DNA from: Pseudomonas sp. UYIF39
GTDB lineage: Bacteria > Pseudomonadota > Gammaproteobacteria > Pseudomonadales > Pseudomonadaceae
Length of the DNA stretch: 64,000 nucleotides
Reading direction: 5' to 3'
Assembly (NCBI RefSeq): GCF_029963765.1
Contig: NZ_JALBYU010000008.1
Location: 124,001 to 188,000, forward strand
The notes under the pieces: generated by a model
The model's database searches: none
Seen by the model: only the letters and a program-made list of their open reading frames with translations
Told to the model about the DNA's origin: nothing
Made by a program: the position numbers and the translations under genes
Part shown: positions 8,978 through 19,488 of the stretch, in pieces
Layout: each line of letters starts with the position of its first letter
Numbering within the stretch: position 1 is the first letter of the stretch

Positions 8978-9010
8978 CGGCTCTTCATTCCCCAATACAG
9001 GATTTGAGAC

Positions 9011-9838
9011 ATGAACTACAGCAACCCAACCAAGCTGCAAGCCGCCATCCTCGACTGGGCCGGCACCGTGGTCGACTTCGGCTCCTTCGCCCCGACACAG
9101 ATTTTTGTCGAAGCCTTCGCCGAGTTCGACGTCCAGGTTTCCATCGAAGAAGCCCGCGGCCCGATGGGCATGGGCAAGTGGGACCACATCCGCACCCTGT
9201 GCGATCAGCCGCAAGTGGCCGAACGATATCGTAAGGTGTTCGGCCGCACGCCGACCGACGATGACGTCACCGCCATCTACAAACGCTTCATGCCGCTGCA
9301 GATCGAGAAAATCGCCGAGCACTCGGCCCTGATTCCGGGCGCGTTGGACACCATCGCCAATCTGCGCCAGCAAGGGATCAAGATCGGTTCCTGCTCCGGC
9401 TACCCGAAACAGGTCATGGACAAGGTTGTCGAGCTGGCCGCCACCAACGGTTACGTCGCCGACCACGTGGTCGCCACCGACGAAGTGCCTAACGGTCGCC
9501 CATGGCCGGCCCAGGCACTGGCCAACGTGATCGCCCTCGGGATCGATGATGTCGCAGCCTGCGTGAAGATCGACGACACCGTGCCGGGCATTCTTGAAGG
9601 TCGTCGCGCCGGCATGTGGACCGTGGCATTGATCTGCTCGGGCAACGCGCTGGGCCTGGACTACGAAGGTTACCGCGCCCTCGGCAGCGACCAACTGGCC
9701 AGCGAACGCAAGCGCATCCACGGGATGTTCGAAGGCTCGCGTCCCCACTACATGATCGACACCATCACCGATTTGCCGGAAGTAATCGCCGATATCAATA
9801 AGCGCCTGGCCAAGGGCGAGATGCCGCAAACCAACTGA
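9011..9838 (+). CDS. phnX: Phosphonoacetaldehyde hydrolase (phosphonatase)
   Basis: A 275-residue HAD-superfamily enzyme that cleaves the C-P bond of phosphonoacetaldehyde to acetaldehyde and phosphate. The HAD nucleophile is in [15 protein letters not shown] (Asp15), and the Schiff-base Lys typical of this enzyme is in [10 protein letters not shown] (Lys56). The HAD loop 2 region GSCSGYPK and the acidic KIDDTVPGI are also present. Length and motif spacing are normal for the family. It is the second step after PhnW and is followed by a strong terminator, so phnX ends the unit. The 194-base gap to phnW is filled mostly by a REP doublet. Confidence 0.96.
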   Translation: MNYSNPTKLQAAILDWAGTVVDFGSFAPTQIFVEAFAEFDVQVSIEEARGPMGMGKWDHIRTLCDQPQVAERYRKVFGRTPTDDDVTAIYKRFMPLQIEKIAEHSALIPGALDTIANLRQQGIKIGSCSGYPKQVMDKVVELAATNGYVADHVVATDEVPNGRPWPAQALANVIALGIDDVAACVKIDDTVPGILEGRRAGMWTVALICSGNALGLDYEGYRALGSDQLASERKRIHGMFEGSRPHYMIDTITDLPEVIADINKRLAKGEMPQTN

Positions 9839-9856
9839 TTGCGACTGTCGCCTCAT

Positions 9857-9898
9857 AAAAAAAGCGTCAGCTCCTTAACGGAACTGGCGTTTTTTTTT
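9857..9898 (+). terminator. Rho-independent terminator after phnX
   Basis: An A-run, a 12-bp imperfect stem with two G-U pairs and a TTAAC loop, then nine T residues, starting 18 bases after the phnX stop. Confidence 0.85.
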
Positions 9899-10025
9899 GG
9901 CCAACCTCCTGATCCAGAGCATTGAACATCCAAATAGCGGCAGGCAAATCCACCAAAGCGGATTACAGTTAAAGCACACCGACAAACAAGAACGGTGGTT
10001 TGACCTGACTTGTGAGGAACACCGT

Positions 10026-10574
10026 ATGCCCTGGAAGAATTCCGACTCACGCTACAGCACCGTATCGATCGCGCTGCATTGGTTGATGCTGGTCCTGCTG
10101 GCGCTGGTTTATGCCTGTATCGAATTTCGCGGGGGCTTTCCAAAAGGCAGTGGTGGCCGGACGCTGATCACCGAATCGCACTTCTTGCTGGGTTTGTTGG
10201 TATTTGTCCTGGTTTGGCTGCGGCTGTTTGCTCGCAGCCTGGGCCCGGCACCGCAAATCTTCCCGGCCTCGCCTCACTGGCAGACCGTGCTGGCCAAATT
10301 GATGCACTGGGCGCTGTATATTTTCATGATCGCCATGCCGACTCTGGGCTGGCTGGTCACTAGCGCCAAGGGTCACCAAGTAATGTTCTTCGGCTTCGAC
10401 CTGCCGTTGCTGGTCGCGGAGGACAAGGCGTTGGCCAAGCAGATACAGGGTTGGCATGAACTCGGCGGCACCCTTGGTTACTGGCTGATCGGTCTGCACG
10501 CCGTGGCAGGGATTTATCACCACTATGTAGTGGGCGATAACACCTTGCTGCGCATGATGCCCAAGCGCGGGTGA
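10026..10574 (+). CDS. Cytochrome b561 family protein
   Basis: A 182-residue, four-helix membrane haem protein. ATG 10026 is preceded by GTGAGGAACACC, a reasonable ribosome site. Likely haem-ligand histidines lie in the helices SIALHWLMLVLLALVY, ITESHFLLGLLVFVLVW, LAKLMHWALYIFMIAMP and IGLHAVAGIYHHYV, in the pattern of E. coli CybB. It may pass electrons from ubiquinol, possibly to superoxide. It is a single gene, convergent with the next gene with only 10 bases between them. Confidence 0.85.
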   Translation: MPWKNSDSRYSTVSIALHWLMLVLLALVYACIEFRGGFPKGSGGRTLITESHFLLGLLVFVLVWLRLFARSLGPAPQIFPASPHWQTVLAKLMHWALYIFMIAMPTLGWLVTSAKGHQVMFFGFDLPLLVAEDKALAKQIQGWHELGGTLGYWLIGLHAVAGIYHHYVVGDNTLLRMMPKRG

Positions 10575-10584
10575 ACCCCGCCGC

Positions 10585-11502
10585 TCACTGGAAACCCCGG
10601 CGGCCCTGCAGACCGCCGGTGTGGATAAAGATCAGGCGTGTACCCTTTTCGAATCTCCCCCCTTCTACTTGCTGCTTGAGCGCCAACAGGGCTTTGCCGG
10701 TGTACAGCGGTTCGAGGGGGATGCCGCTGGCCTGTTCGGTCTGATCGATGAATTCGAGCAACAGCGGATCGACTTTGGCAAAGCCGCCACGGCTGGCGTC
10801 GAACAATTCATAAGCGCAATGCTGTAAACCCGCCTCCCGCACAATCGACTCGACCTGCTGCGCTACACCATGATCGTCGGGCACCGCCAGTGCGCCATAT
10901 ACCGGGTGTTCGCTCGCCTCGGCCAGCACCAGACCGGCCAGGGTCGTGCCCGTTCCACAGGCCAGCCACCAGCCGTCGTAGTCGCTCCAGCCAAAATCGC
11001 TCAGATGCTCGCAGACCATTGTCCTCAGCGGCATGCAGCCCTTGGCTCCCCGCAAACCGCCGCCACCTTCCGGCACCGAATGCAGATCGGGATATTGCAC
11101 CTGCCATGGTTGCCAGAAACCCGGCTCGTGCCGCGCTCGATAACCGCCATAACCGAGCCAATGCAGCTGCATACCGAACGCCTGCAAGTCTTTCACCGTC
11201 GGCGTTTCTTGTGGATGTCCACGCAGCAGGCCAACGGTGCGAAAACCAAAACGCTTGCCCGCCGCCGCCAGTGCATGCAGATGATTGGAGTGGGCACCGC
11301 CAAGGCTGATGATGCCTTTGGCACCGATCCGGTCAGCGGCTTTCAGGTGTTCGATGAGTTTGAACCACTTGTTGCCGCTGATCAGCGGGTCGATTTGGTC
11401 GAGGCGCAGGATCGCGACGTCGATGCCAGCGTTGGTCAGCCAGCCGAGATGAAGGGGGTCGAGGGGGGCCTGGGGTAGCCATTCGTTGGGCGGGAGAAGC
11501 AT
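10585..11502 (-). CDS. PLP-dependent D-cysteine desulfhydrase / ACC deaminase-like enzyme
   Basis: A 305-residue fold-type II PLP enzyme. Start MLLPPNEWLPQAP at 11502 is chosen because the ten residues before it (possible ATG 11532) lack family similarity. The PLP lysine is in LISGNKWFKL, the substrate loop in SLGGAHSNHLHALAAAGK, and the phosphate-binding glycine loop in ACGTGTTLAG. The family includes ACC deaminase and D-cysteine desulfhydrase. True AcdS is about 338 residues, so this shorter form is more likely a D-cysteine desulfhydrase or a related amino-acid deaminase. It stands alone; substrate not determined. Confidence 0.8.
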   Translation of the reverse strand: MLLPPNEWLPQAPLDPLHLGWLTNAGIDVAILRLDQIDPLISGNKWFKLIEHLKAADRIGAKGIISLGGAHSNHLHALAAAGKRFGFRTVGLLRGHPQETPTVKDLQAFGMQLHWLGYGGYRARHEPGFWQPWQVQYPDLHSVPEGGGGLRGAKGCMPLRTMVCEHLSDFGWSDYDGWWLACGTGTTLAGLVLAEASEHPVYGALAVPDDHGVAQQVESIVREAGLQHCAYELFDASRGGFAKVDPLLLEFIDQTEQASGIPLEPLYTGKALLALKQQVEGGRFEKGTRLIFIHTGGLQGRRGFQ

Positions 11503-11552
11503 CGGTGCCGACTCTGGGTGAAGAGCCGGCATCTTAACAGCCGTTACGGAGA

Positions 11553-13613
<2,061 letters not shown>

Positions 13614-13801
13614 TCACGGAAAAAGTGCAGGAGCTCTTCGGCCCCCGTCAGTCATGTTGGACAGACTAAGAGTCGCGCCGCTGTCACTCAATGACCGTAA
13701 CTGACAACTTATTGATCCAAATGTGCAGCGCCCCTTGGCAAGTACCGGCATCGGCCCTACCCTAGTCGCGAATCCTGCACACGGCCGTTGACTGTTTCCC
13801 C

Positions 13802-14932
13802 ATGCGCAAACTTCTGTACCTGACCTTCACCATGGCATTGATTGCCGCCCTTACGACCTACGCCATGTGGGCCGCGGACCGCCCAGTGGGTCATTACCTG
13901 TCGGACCTGCGCATCAACCTTGCGGTCGACCAAGGCACACCCGCTGATCGCGGCAATTTGCTGGGCATCCAGCCCGAACTGTTTCCCACCGACTATCAAA
14001 GCCCCGAGCGCCTGCACCGCAAGCTGGCGGCTTATTTGCAGAAGGCCCAGGACCAGGGCCTGCTGAATGAAAAAACCATCGTCGTCCTGCCCGAACATGT
14101 CGGCACTTGGTTGATGGTCAGCGGCGAGAAAGATGAGCTGTACCAGGCCACCACGCTCAAGGAGGCCATGAACTGGCTGGCGGTCAGCAACCCACTGAAG
14201 TTCGTCCGCGCACTGATCAGCGCCACGGGCGACAGCCGTCTGGACGACGCGCACTTGCGCATGAAGGCCAAAGGCATGGCCAAGGACTACCAGGCGCTGT
14301 TTGGTGGTCTGGCAAAAGAATTCCACGTGACGTTGGTGGCAGGCTCCATCGTGCTACCCGAGCCCAGCATCATCGACGGCACCCTGAAAATCGGCCGCGG
14401 CGCGTTGTACAACAGCAGCGTGGTGTTCGGTCGCGATGGCCTGCCGATCGGCCAACCCCAGCGCCAGATGCACCCGATTTTCGATGAACATGAAGTCATC
14501 GCCGCCAATGGCGAGCATACGCTCAACGTCGTCGACACTCCGACCGGACGTCTAGGTGTGTTGATCGGCAGCGACAGCTGGTACCCGGACAATTACCGCA
14601 AGCTCGACGACCAGGGTGCGCAGTTCGTCGCAGTCCCGGCGTTTGTGGTCGGGCGCGGTACCTGGGACAAACCGTGGCGCGGTTACAAGGGGCTGTCGAC
14701 GCCTGGCTCCGTCAGCCTCAAGGCCGGGGAACTCAGTGAAGGCCAGGCCTGGCATCGTCTGACACTCACCGCTCAACCGCCCAGCAGCCAGGCAATCGCC
14801 GGCATGAGCGTGTTCCTGCGCGGTCAGTTCTGGGATCAGGGCAGCGCCGGTCAAAGTTTTCTCAGCAGCAACGGGCAGCAGTTCGCCGACGGCAATGCCC
14901 GTGGCGCGCGTTTGCTGAACCTCTGGTTGTAA
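13802..14932 (+). CDS. Nitrilase-fold (CN hydrolase) protein lacking the catalytic Cys and Lys
   Basis: A 376-residue protein with an N-terminal membrane anchor or signal segment (residues 3-24, KLLYLTFTMALIAALTTYAM), so the main domain is probably periplasmic. The CN-hydrolase fold is recognisable: Glu98 in VVLPEHV matches the catalytic Glu. The usual Lys before His (as in YRKxHLFD) is Gln222 in QRQMHPIFD, and the usual catalytic Cys (GVLICYD) is Gly256 in GVLIGSDSWYPD. Nitrilase or amidase chemistry is therefore unlikely in this copy. It is probably a binding or regulatory relative. An AraC gene starts 4 bases after the stop, suggesting a two-gene operon. Confidence 0.75.
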   Translation: MRKLLYLTFTMALIAALTTYAMWAADRPVGHYLSDLRINLAVDQGTPADRGNLLGIQPELFPTDYQSPERLHRKLAAYLQKAQDQGLLNEKTIVVLPEHVGTWLMVSGEKDELYQATTLKEAMNWLAVSNPLKFVRALISATGDSRLDDAHLRMKAKGMAKDYQALFGGLAKEFHVTLVAGSIVLPEPSIIDGTLKIGRGALYNSSVVFGRDGLPIGQPQRQMHPIFDEHEVIAANGEHTLNVVDTPTGRLGVLIGSDSWYPDNYRKLDDQGAQFVAVPAFVVGRGTWDKPWRGYKGLSTPGSVSLKAGELSEGQAWHRLTLTAQPPSSQAIAGMSVFLRGQFWDQGSAGQSFLSSNGQQFADGNARGARLLNLWL

Positions 14933-14935
14933 CCG

Positions 14936-15976
14936 ATGAAACCGTTGCCGATGCGCCTCGGCGATCTGTCGGTGGGCTTTGTTCATAGCCTGGCCGACGC
15001 CGTGCGCAGTCACGGTGTAGACCCTCAACCGCTGCTCGAACAATACGGCCTCGACGCGGCTCGCCTCAGCGAAGCGGGCGCCCGGCTCTCGATCCCGCGT
15101 TACATGCGCCTGGGCCACAGCGCCATTCAACTGACCGACAACCCGGCACTTGGCTTGCGCATGGGTCAGCTCAGTCGCCTGAGCCAGGTCGGCCTGGCCG
15201 GGGTCACGGCCGCTCAGGCGCCAACGGTGCGAGAAGCCGCGCGATGCCTGATTCGCTTCGAAGCCTTGTATGGCTCCAACTATCGCGGCCAATCGAGTTT
15301 TCACGAAGACGCCCAAGGTGCCTGGCTGCGGTTCTATTCCATCAGCCCTTACAACGCCTACAACCGCTTCGTGGTGGATTCGATCATCGCTGGCTGGTTG
15401 CAGCAACTGTCCAGCATAAGCCATGCCCCGGTGCGGGCCGAACGCATCGAGATCGAGTTCGATGAGCCAGATTACCGAGCGGCTTATGAAGTGCTGGGCG
15501 ACGGCCCGATCCAGTTTGGCTGCGAGCACAATCAACTGCGCTTGAACCTTGCCAGCCTCGCCCAGCGCAACCCGGAACACTGCCCGAGCACCTGGCGACA
15601 CTTGCTGCAACTGTGTGAGCGGGAACTGGAGCAACTGACACGCACCCGCAGCCTGCGTGAACGCATCACTCAGTTGCTGGGGCCACTGCTCAATGGTGGC
15701 CGGGAACCCGACCTGGAAGAAGTGGCGGCACGCCTGAAGCTGCCGACCTGGACCTTGCGCCGCAAACTCGCCGAGGAAGGCACGCAATTTCGCGCGATCC
15801 TCAATGACACGCGTCGCGACCTGGCCATGACCTACATCCGCGATACCGAACTGGCGTTCGGAGAAATCGCGTACCTGCTGGGTTTTGCCTCAGCCGAAGC
15901 CTTTCAACGGGCCTTCAAACGCTGGAGCGGCCAGACTCCCGGCGAGTTTCGCCGCAGTCATCGCCAATCCGCCTGA
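14936..15976 (+). CDS. AraC-family regulator, OruR/arabinose-binding type
   Basis: A 346-residue protein with an N-terminal ligand domain (residues about 10-200, including LSQVGLAGVTAAQAPTVREA and the RIEIEFDEPDY region) and a C-terminal double helix-turn-helix (about 240-345; LEEVAARLKLPTWTLRRKL and GEIAYLLGFASAEAFQRAFK, ending WSGQTPGEFRRS). This architecture is shared with OruR and ArgR-like activators of Pseudomonas. It starts 4 bases after the nitrilase-like gene, so the pair is co-transcribed, and the nitrilase-like protein may feed a signal to it or be its target. The ligand is unknown. Confidence 0.85.
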   Translation: MKPLPMRLGDLSVGFVHSLADAVRSHGVDPQPLLEQYGLDAARLSEAGARLSIPRYMRLGHSAIQLTDNPALGLRMGQLSRLSQVGLAGVTAAQAPTVREAARCLIRFEALYGSNYRGQSSFHEDAQGAWLRFYSISPYNAYNRFVVDSIIAGWLQQLSSISHAPVRAERIEIEFDEPDYRAAYEVLGDGPIQFGCEHNQLRLNLASLAQRNPEHCPSTWRHLLQLCERELEQLTRTRSLRERITQLLGPLLNGGREPDLEEVAARLKLPTWTLRRKLAEEGTQFRAILNDTRRDLAMTYIRDTELAFGEIAYLLGFASAEAFQRAFKRWSGQTPGEFRRSHRQSA

Positions 15977-15979
15977 CGC

Positions 15980-16066
15980 TTACAGCTCGGTAGCGTCTTC
16001 GGCCGGTTCCAGCGGGTCCAGTTCAAACGCCTGATACTCGAGCAGCTCTTCTTGATAATCGTCCAT
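15980..16066 (-). CDS. Very small acidic protein, 28 residues
   Basis: A 28-residue reading frame, MDDYQEELLEYQ then AFELDPLEPAEDATEL, preceded by a strong GGGGGA site seven bases before the ATG. It has eleven Asp/Glu residues and no Lys or Arg. It sits 3 bases from the end of the AraC gene, in convergent orientation. The composition and RBS argue for translation. I do not recognise a family. Confidence 0.55.
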   Translation of the reverse strand: MDDYQEELLEYQAFELDPLEPAEDATEL

Positions 16067-16326
16067 TTTGAATCCCCCACGGCTCGTTGAAAAAAACGCC
16101 TGAATAAATGGCCAGCGCCCCGAGCATAAAGTGCCCACGTGAAAGAAAAATGACGCAGGCACGCCGCTCAGCAGCTACTGAATAAAACGTAGCAGGCCGT
16201 CAGGAATTTATCACAGGATTTTTTCGATACAGGCCGTAGGACAACGGCCGGGGTTGACGCGGATCAATTTAAAAGCCGCTGCGGAATCGGTGTCGACTGA
16301 CCCGTTCCCGCAGCGTCAGAGCACGA

Positions 16327-17154
16327 TTACTGGCCTGAAACAGGAATGGCCGAAATAGGCTCGGTGGGTGGAGGCAGGCTTGATTGGGGCGGCGGAGTGA
16401 CCGTTTCCGTGGTCGATGCCGGCTCGGCATTCTCGGCCGGAGCAATCGGAGCGGCTTCAGGCGGCGGTGCAACCGGCTCAGAGGCCGCTGGAGCAGCTTC
16501 GGCAGGTGTCGGCGCAGGTTCTGCCGCAGGTGCCGGGGTCGGCGCCGACGGAGCCGGTGCGGCCTTGGCTTCAGGCACGCCGAGATCGGGTTTCGGCTTA
16601 TCCTTGATGTGCGCGGCCTTTTTCGCTTCCGGAGGCAGGAACAACTCGACCAAGGTGAAGAAACGCTCGTAGAACTTGGGCGACGATACGGTTTCGCTGG
16701 CAACCTTGACCATCGAGTCGTCGGACGAACCGATCGGCATCGACACAGAACCCAGCACGCCCACACCAACACTGGCGGAGTTGTTGGTCTTCTTCAGCGC
16801 ATAACGATCCTGCAGGGCGTTGGCGAACATGGTCGCGTGACGCCCCTCACTGCCGTCATCGGCACAGACCACACTGAAGCTGATCTCCATGTGGCTCTCG
16901 CCGGTCTGCTGGAAGCTTTTGTGTCCGCTGACCAGTTTCGGGTCGGAGCTAGTGATGATGTAGCCCTGGCTGAGCAACGCCCGACGGGCGGCTTCGCACG
17001 TCTGCGCATCCGTCACCGGGTAGCTGCGCGAAAATGTTCCGGAGTCATCGAAGTTCTCATGCTCGTAGATAGGGGCTTTCTTCGACGAGCAGCCGGCCGC
17101 GGCGGCCAGCACCAACGCCAGCCCTGCAACACGCATGGGAAATGATTTAAACAT
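16327..17154 (-). CDS. DUF2242 lipoprotein with a Pro/Ala/Glu-rich tail
   Basis: A 275-residue protein with a lipobox (LALVLAAAAGCSSKK, Cys22), so probably a lipoprotein of the envelope. Residues about 28-185 form the globular part (HENFDDSGTFSRSYPVTDAQTCEAARRALLSQGY), matching DUF2242. Residues about 195-275 are low-complexity Pro/Ala/Glu/Thr sequence that may span the periplasm or peptidoglycan. It stands alone, with 229 bases to ppiD. Function unknown. Confidence 0.75.
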   Translation of the reverse strand: MFKSFPMRVAGLALVLAAAAGCSSKKAPIYEHENFDDSGTFSRSYPVTDAQTCEAARRALLSQGYIITSSDPKLVSGHKSFQQTGESHMEISFSVVCADDGSEGRHATMFANALQDRYALKKTNNSASVGVGVLGSVSMPIGSSDDSMVKVASETVSSPKFYERFFTLVELFLPPEAKKAAHIKDKPKPDLGVPEAKAAPAPSAPTPAPAAEPAPTPAEAAPAASEPVAPPPEAAPIAPAENAEPASTTETVTPPPQSSLPPPTEPISAIPVSGQ

Positions 17155-17331
17155 TGAACATCCTGAGGAAAACGGTCCGGGGCGTATTGTGCAACAGATC
17201 GATGCTTAGCGGAGTATCGATTAGTGTCTTAAAACAGTTACAAGTCTACTGACTGTCATTTACAGGAAAAAGTCGCTCGGTAAATACTCAGGCGACGGAT
17301 AACCCGTGCGGCTTTTATTTCACCCACAAAA

Positions 17332-17353
17332 AACCCCAGCCTTTCGGCCGGGG
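17332..17353 (-). terminator. Terminator after ppiD
   Basis: On the minus strand GACCCCGGCC pairs with GGCTGGGGTT through a GAAA-type loop and is followed by TTTTTTG; it begins about 30 bases after the ppiD stop. T-runs on both strands are short, but the hairpin is strong. Confidence 0.7.
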
Positions 17354-17383
17354 TCTTTGTGTCGCGCAAAACTCAGTCAGGCA

Positions 17384-19255
17384 TCAGAAGCGTTTGATCT
17401 CAGCCTGGTTTTCCAGCAGTTTGCGGTAGGCCGCAAAGTCTTGCTGGCCAATGCGCGAAGCGAGGAAGCGACGGTATTGAGCCTTCTCTTCTTCGGTCGG
17501 CGCAGCCGCTTCGTTCACGCCGTTCAGACGCACAATCACCAGGCTACCATCGGCCAGGGTCACGCTGCTGAAGGTCGGCTTGTCCTTGGCGGCGGGCTTC
17601 GGCATGCGGAACAGCGCCTGCAGCACGGTGGGGTCAATCCCTTCCTGGCCACGAGTAGCTGCCTGGGTCACTTTCCAGTTCTGACCGTCGATCGCCTTGT
17701 CCAGCGCAGTCTTGCCATCGCGCAGGCTGACAATCAGCTCTTCAGCCTTGGTCTTGGCGGCAGCACTGGCGTGCTCCTTGGCCAATTGCACACGAATACT
17801 GGCAGCAACGCTTTCCAGCGGCAGTTGCGCAGGCTTCAGGTGCTCCTTGGCGCGGAGCACGATCACGGTTTCCGGATCGAGCTCGATGGCGGTGCTGTTG
17901 GCACCCTCATTCAGCACTTCGGGACTGAACGCAGCAGTAACCACGGCACGGTTCGCCGCAACACCTTCGCCACCTTCACGGCCGAACGGTTTGGACGTAT
18001 GAACAGTGAGCTTCAGGTCCTGCGCCGGCTGAGCCAGATCAGAGGCTTCGAACGACGAGTCTTCCAGTTGCTTGGTCGCCTCGACGAAACGCTGCTCGAC
18101 CTGCTGGGTTTTCAGCTCACGGGTCAACTTGTCTTTCAGGCTGGCGAGCGTCGGTACTTCAGGAGCTTCGACACCCAACAGCTTGATCAGGTGGAAACCG
18201 AAGTCGGTGCGGACCGGCGCCGAGACCTGATCCTTGGCCAACGCATACAGCGCTGTTTCGAAGGCTGGATCGTAGACACCAGGACCGGCAAAGCCGAGGT
18301 CACCGCCGTTGTTCGCCGAACCAGGATCCTGGGAGAGCTCCTTGGCCAGCGCTTCGAACTTCTCGCCTTTCGCCAGACGCGCCTGAATCTCTTCGATCTT
18401 GGCCTTGGCTTGCGCTTCGGTCACCTTGTCGTTCACTTCGATCAGAATGTGCGCGGCCCGACGTTGTTCGGACAGGTTCGCGGTTTCTTTCTGATACGCC
18501 GCTTGCAGGTCTTCGTCCTTGACGCTGACCTGATCAAAGAAGGAAGCCTTCTTCAACTCCAGGTAATCAATGACCACCTGATCCGGCGTCATGAATTCCT
18601 TGGCGTGTTCGTCGTAGTAGGCTTTGACTTCATCGTCGGTCAGCTTCACAGCCGCCGGGTCAACCTTGACGTTCAGGGAAGCGAAATCGCGGGTCTGTTT
18701 TTCCAGACGGGCGAATGCCAGAACCTGTGCGTCGGTGACGAAACCGCTACCTGCCAGACCAGCGCGCAACTGACCGATCAGCATTTCCTGAGCCAGCATC
18801 TGGCGGAACTGCATGCGGCTGTAGCCGAGCTGGCGAATAACCTGGTCGAAACGCTCAGAACTGAACTTGCCATCCACCTGGAATTCAGGCGTTTGCAGGA
18901 TCACCTGATCCAAAGCAGCTTCGGAAAATGCGAACTTCGAGTTTTCTGCGCCTTGCAGCAGCAGCTTGCGATCGATCAGGCCTTTGAGAGCCGATTCGCG
19001 CAGCATTTTTTCATCGAGCAAGGAAGCATCGAAATCCTTGCCCAGCTGTTGCATAAGCTGACGGCGTTGCATATCGACCGCCTGGCTCAGCTCGTTCTGG
19101 CTGATTTCTTCGCCATTGACCTTGGCCGCATCATTTTTGTGCGTCGTGGCCTTGAAGATGGCGTCGAAACCGGTCAAAGCCATCAGTGCAACGATGACCC
19201 CGATAATGGTCTTGGCAATCCAGCCTTGTGAATTGTCCCTGATATTCTGCAGCAT
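17384..19255 (-). CDS. ppiD: SurA N-domain / peptidyl-prolyl isomerase PpiD, periplasmic folding chaperone
   Basis: A 623-residue protein. The N-terminal cytoplasmic stub (MLQNIRDNSQGWIAKTI) leads into a single membrane helix (IIGVIVALMALTGFDAIF), as in E. coli PpiD. A SurA-like N domain follows (VNGEEISQNELSQAVDMQ), then a parvulin domain at about 270-360 (RRAAHILIEVNDK, SQDPGSANNGGDLGFAGPG). A second, degenerate PPIase-like region comes after it. It helps newly exported proteins fold at the Sec translocon. In pseudomonads it follows hupB, as here, though a tRNA-like sequence and a terminator separate the two. GGGGGA precedes the ATG. Confidence 0.93.
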   Translation of the reverse strand: MLQNIRDNSQGWIAKTIIGVIVALMALTGFDAIFKATTHKNDAAKVNGEEISQNELSQAVDMQRRQLMQQLGKDFDASLLDEKMLRESALKGLIDRKLLLQGAENSKFAFSEAALDQVILQTPEFQVDGKFSSERFDQVIRQLGYSRMQFRQMLAQEMLIGQLRAGLAGSGFVTDAQVLAFARLEKQTRDFASLNVKVDPAAVKLTDDEVKAYYDEHAKEFMTPDQVVIDYLELKKASFFDQVSVKDEDLQAAYQKETANLSEQRRAAHILIEVNDKVTEAQAKAKIEEIQARLAKGEKFEALAKELSQDPGSANNGGDLGFAGPGVYDPAFETALYALAKDQVSAPVRTDFGFHLIKLLGVEAPEVPTLASLKDKLTRELKTQQVEQRFVEATKQLEDSSFEASDLAQPAQDLKLTVHTSKPFGREGGEGVAANRAVVTAAFSPEVLNEGANSTAIELDPETVIVLRAKEHLKPAQLPLESVAASIRVQLAKEHASAAAKTKAEELIVSLRDGKTALDKAIDGQNWKVTQAATRGQEGIDPTVLQALFRMPKPAAKDKPTFSSVTLADGSLVIVRLNGVNEAAAPTEEEKAQYRRFLASRIGQQDFAAYRKLLENQAEIKRF

Positions 19256-19325
19256 GCGTCCCCCAGAAACGGTTGAACTTCAAAATTAGGCAACCGTGGA
19301 GCGTGGGTAGAATCCGGATAGAAGA

Positions 19326-19348
19326 AAGGCGCATCCGAGGATGCGCCT
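19326..19348 (-). terminator. Hairpin terminator downstream of the tRNA-like sequence
   Basis: A near-perfect palindrome with the arms AAGGCGCATCC and GGATGCGCCTT; on the minus strand it is followed by TCTTC. It lies 10 bases after the CCA of the tRNA-like sequence, where a tRNA transcript would normally end. Confidence 0.7.
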
Positions 19349-19357
19349 TCTCGTAAC

Positions 19358-19435
19358 TGGCGGAGCGGACCGATGACTCGAACTTGCGAGCCTCGGCGTC
19401 TCGGATCGGCGACTCGCCGACTGGACTACCGCTCC
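19358..19435 (-). pseudogene. Degenerate tRNA-Asp-like sequence behind hupB
   Basis: Read on the minus strand, the 78-base sequence starts GGAGCGGTAGTCCAGTCGG, very close to bacterial tRNA-Asp (GGAGCGGTAGTTCAGTCGG). It keeps a perfect 7-bp acceptor stem (GGAGCGG/CCGCTCC), a discriminator G and encoded CCA, and the T-loop TTCGAGT. The middle is destroyed: D, anticodon and T stems do not pair, position 33 is not T, and two bases are inserted after the T loop. The interior instead holds a CGGCGA/TCGCCG hairpin. It lies 53 bases behind the hupB stop with no terminator in between, so it should be on the hupB transcript. It cannot be a working tRNA, but might be an RNase P or CCA-recognised element. 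Confidence 0.7.
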
Positions 19436-19488
19436 GCTGCCAAGTCAGGCATGACCCCGACCCGGATAGGCAAAAACCTGAATCGAAC

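Noticed and set aside
17306..19231. Long open frame opposite ppiD
   Set aside because: Antisense shadow of a well-supported gene, with no ribosome site or family similarity.
19358..19435. Functional tRNA-Asp or tRNA-Leu (GAG) gene
   Set aside because: The anticodon, D and T stems cannot pair and position 33 is not T, so it is listed as a tRNA-like pseudogene.
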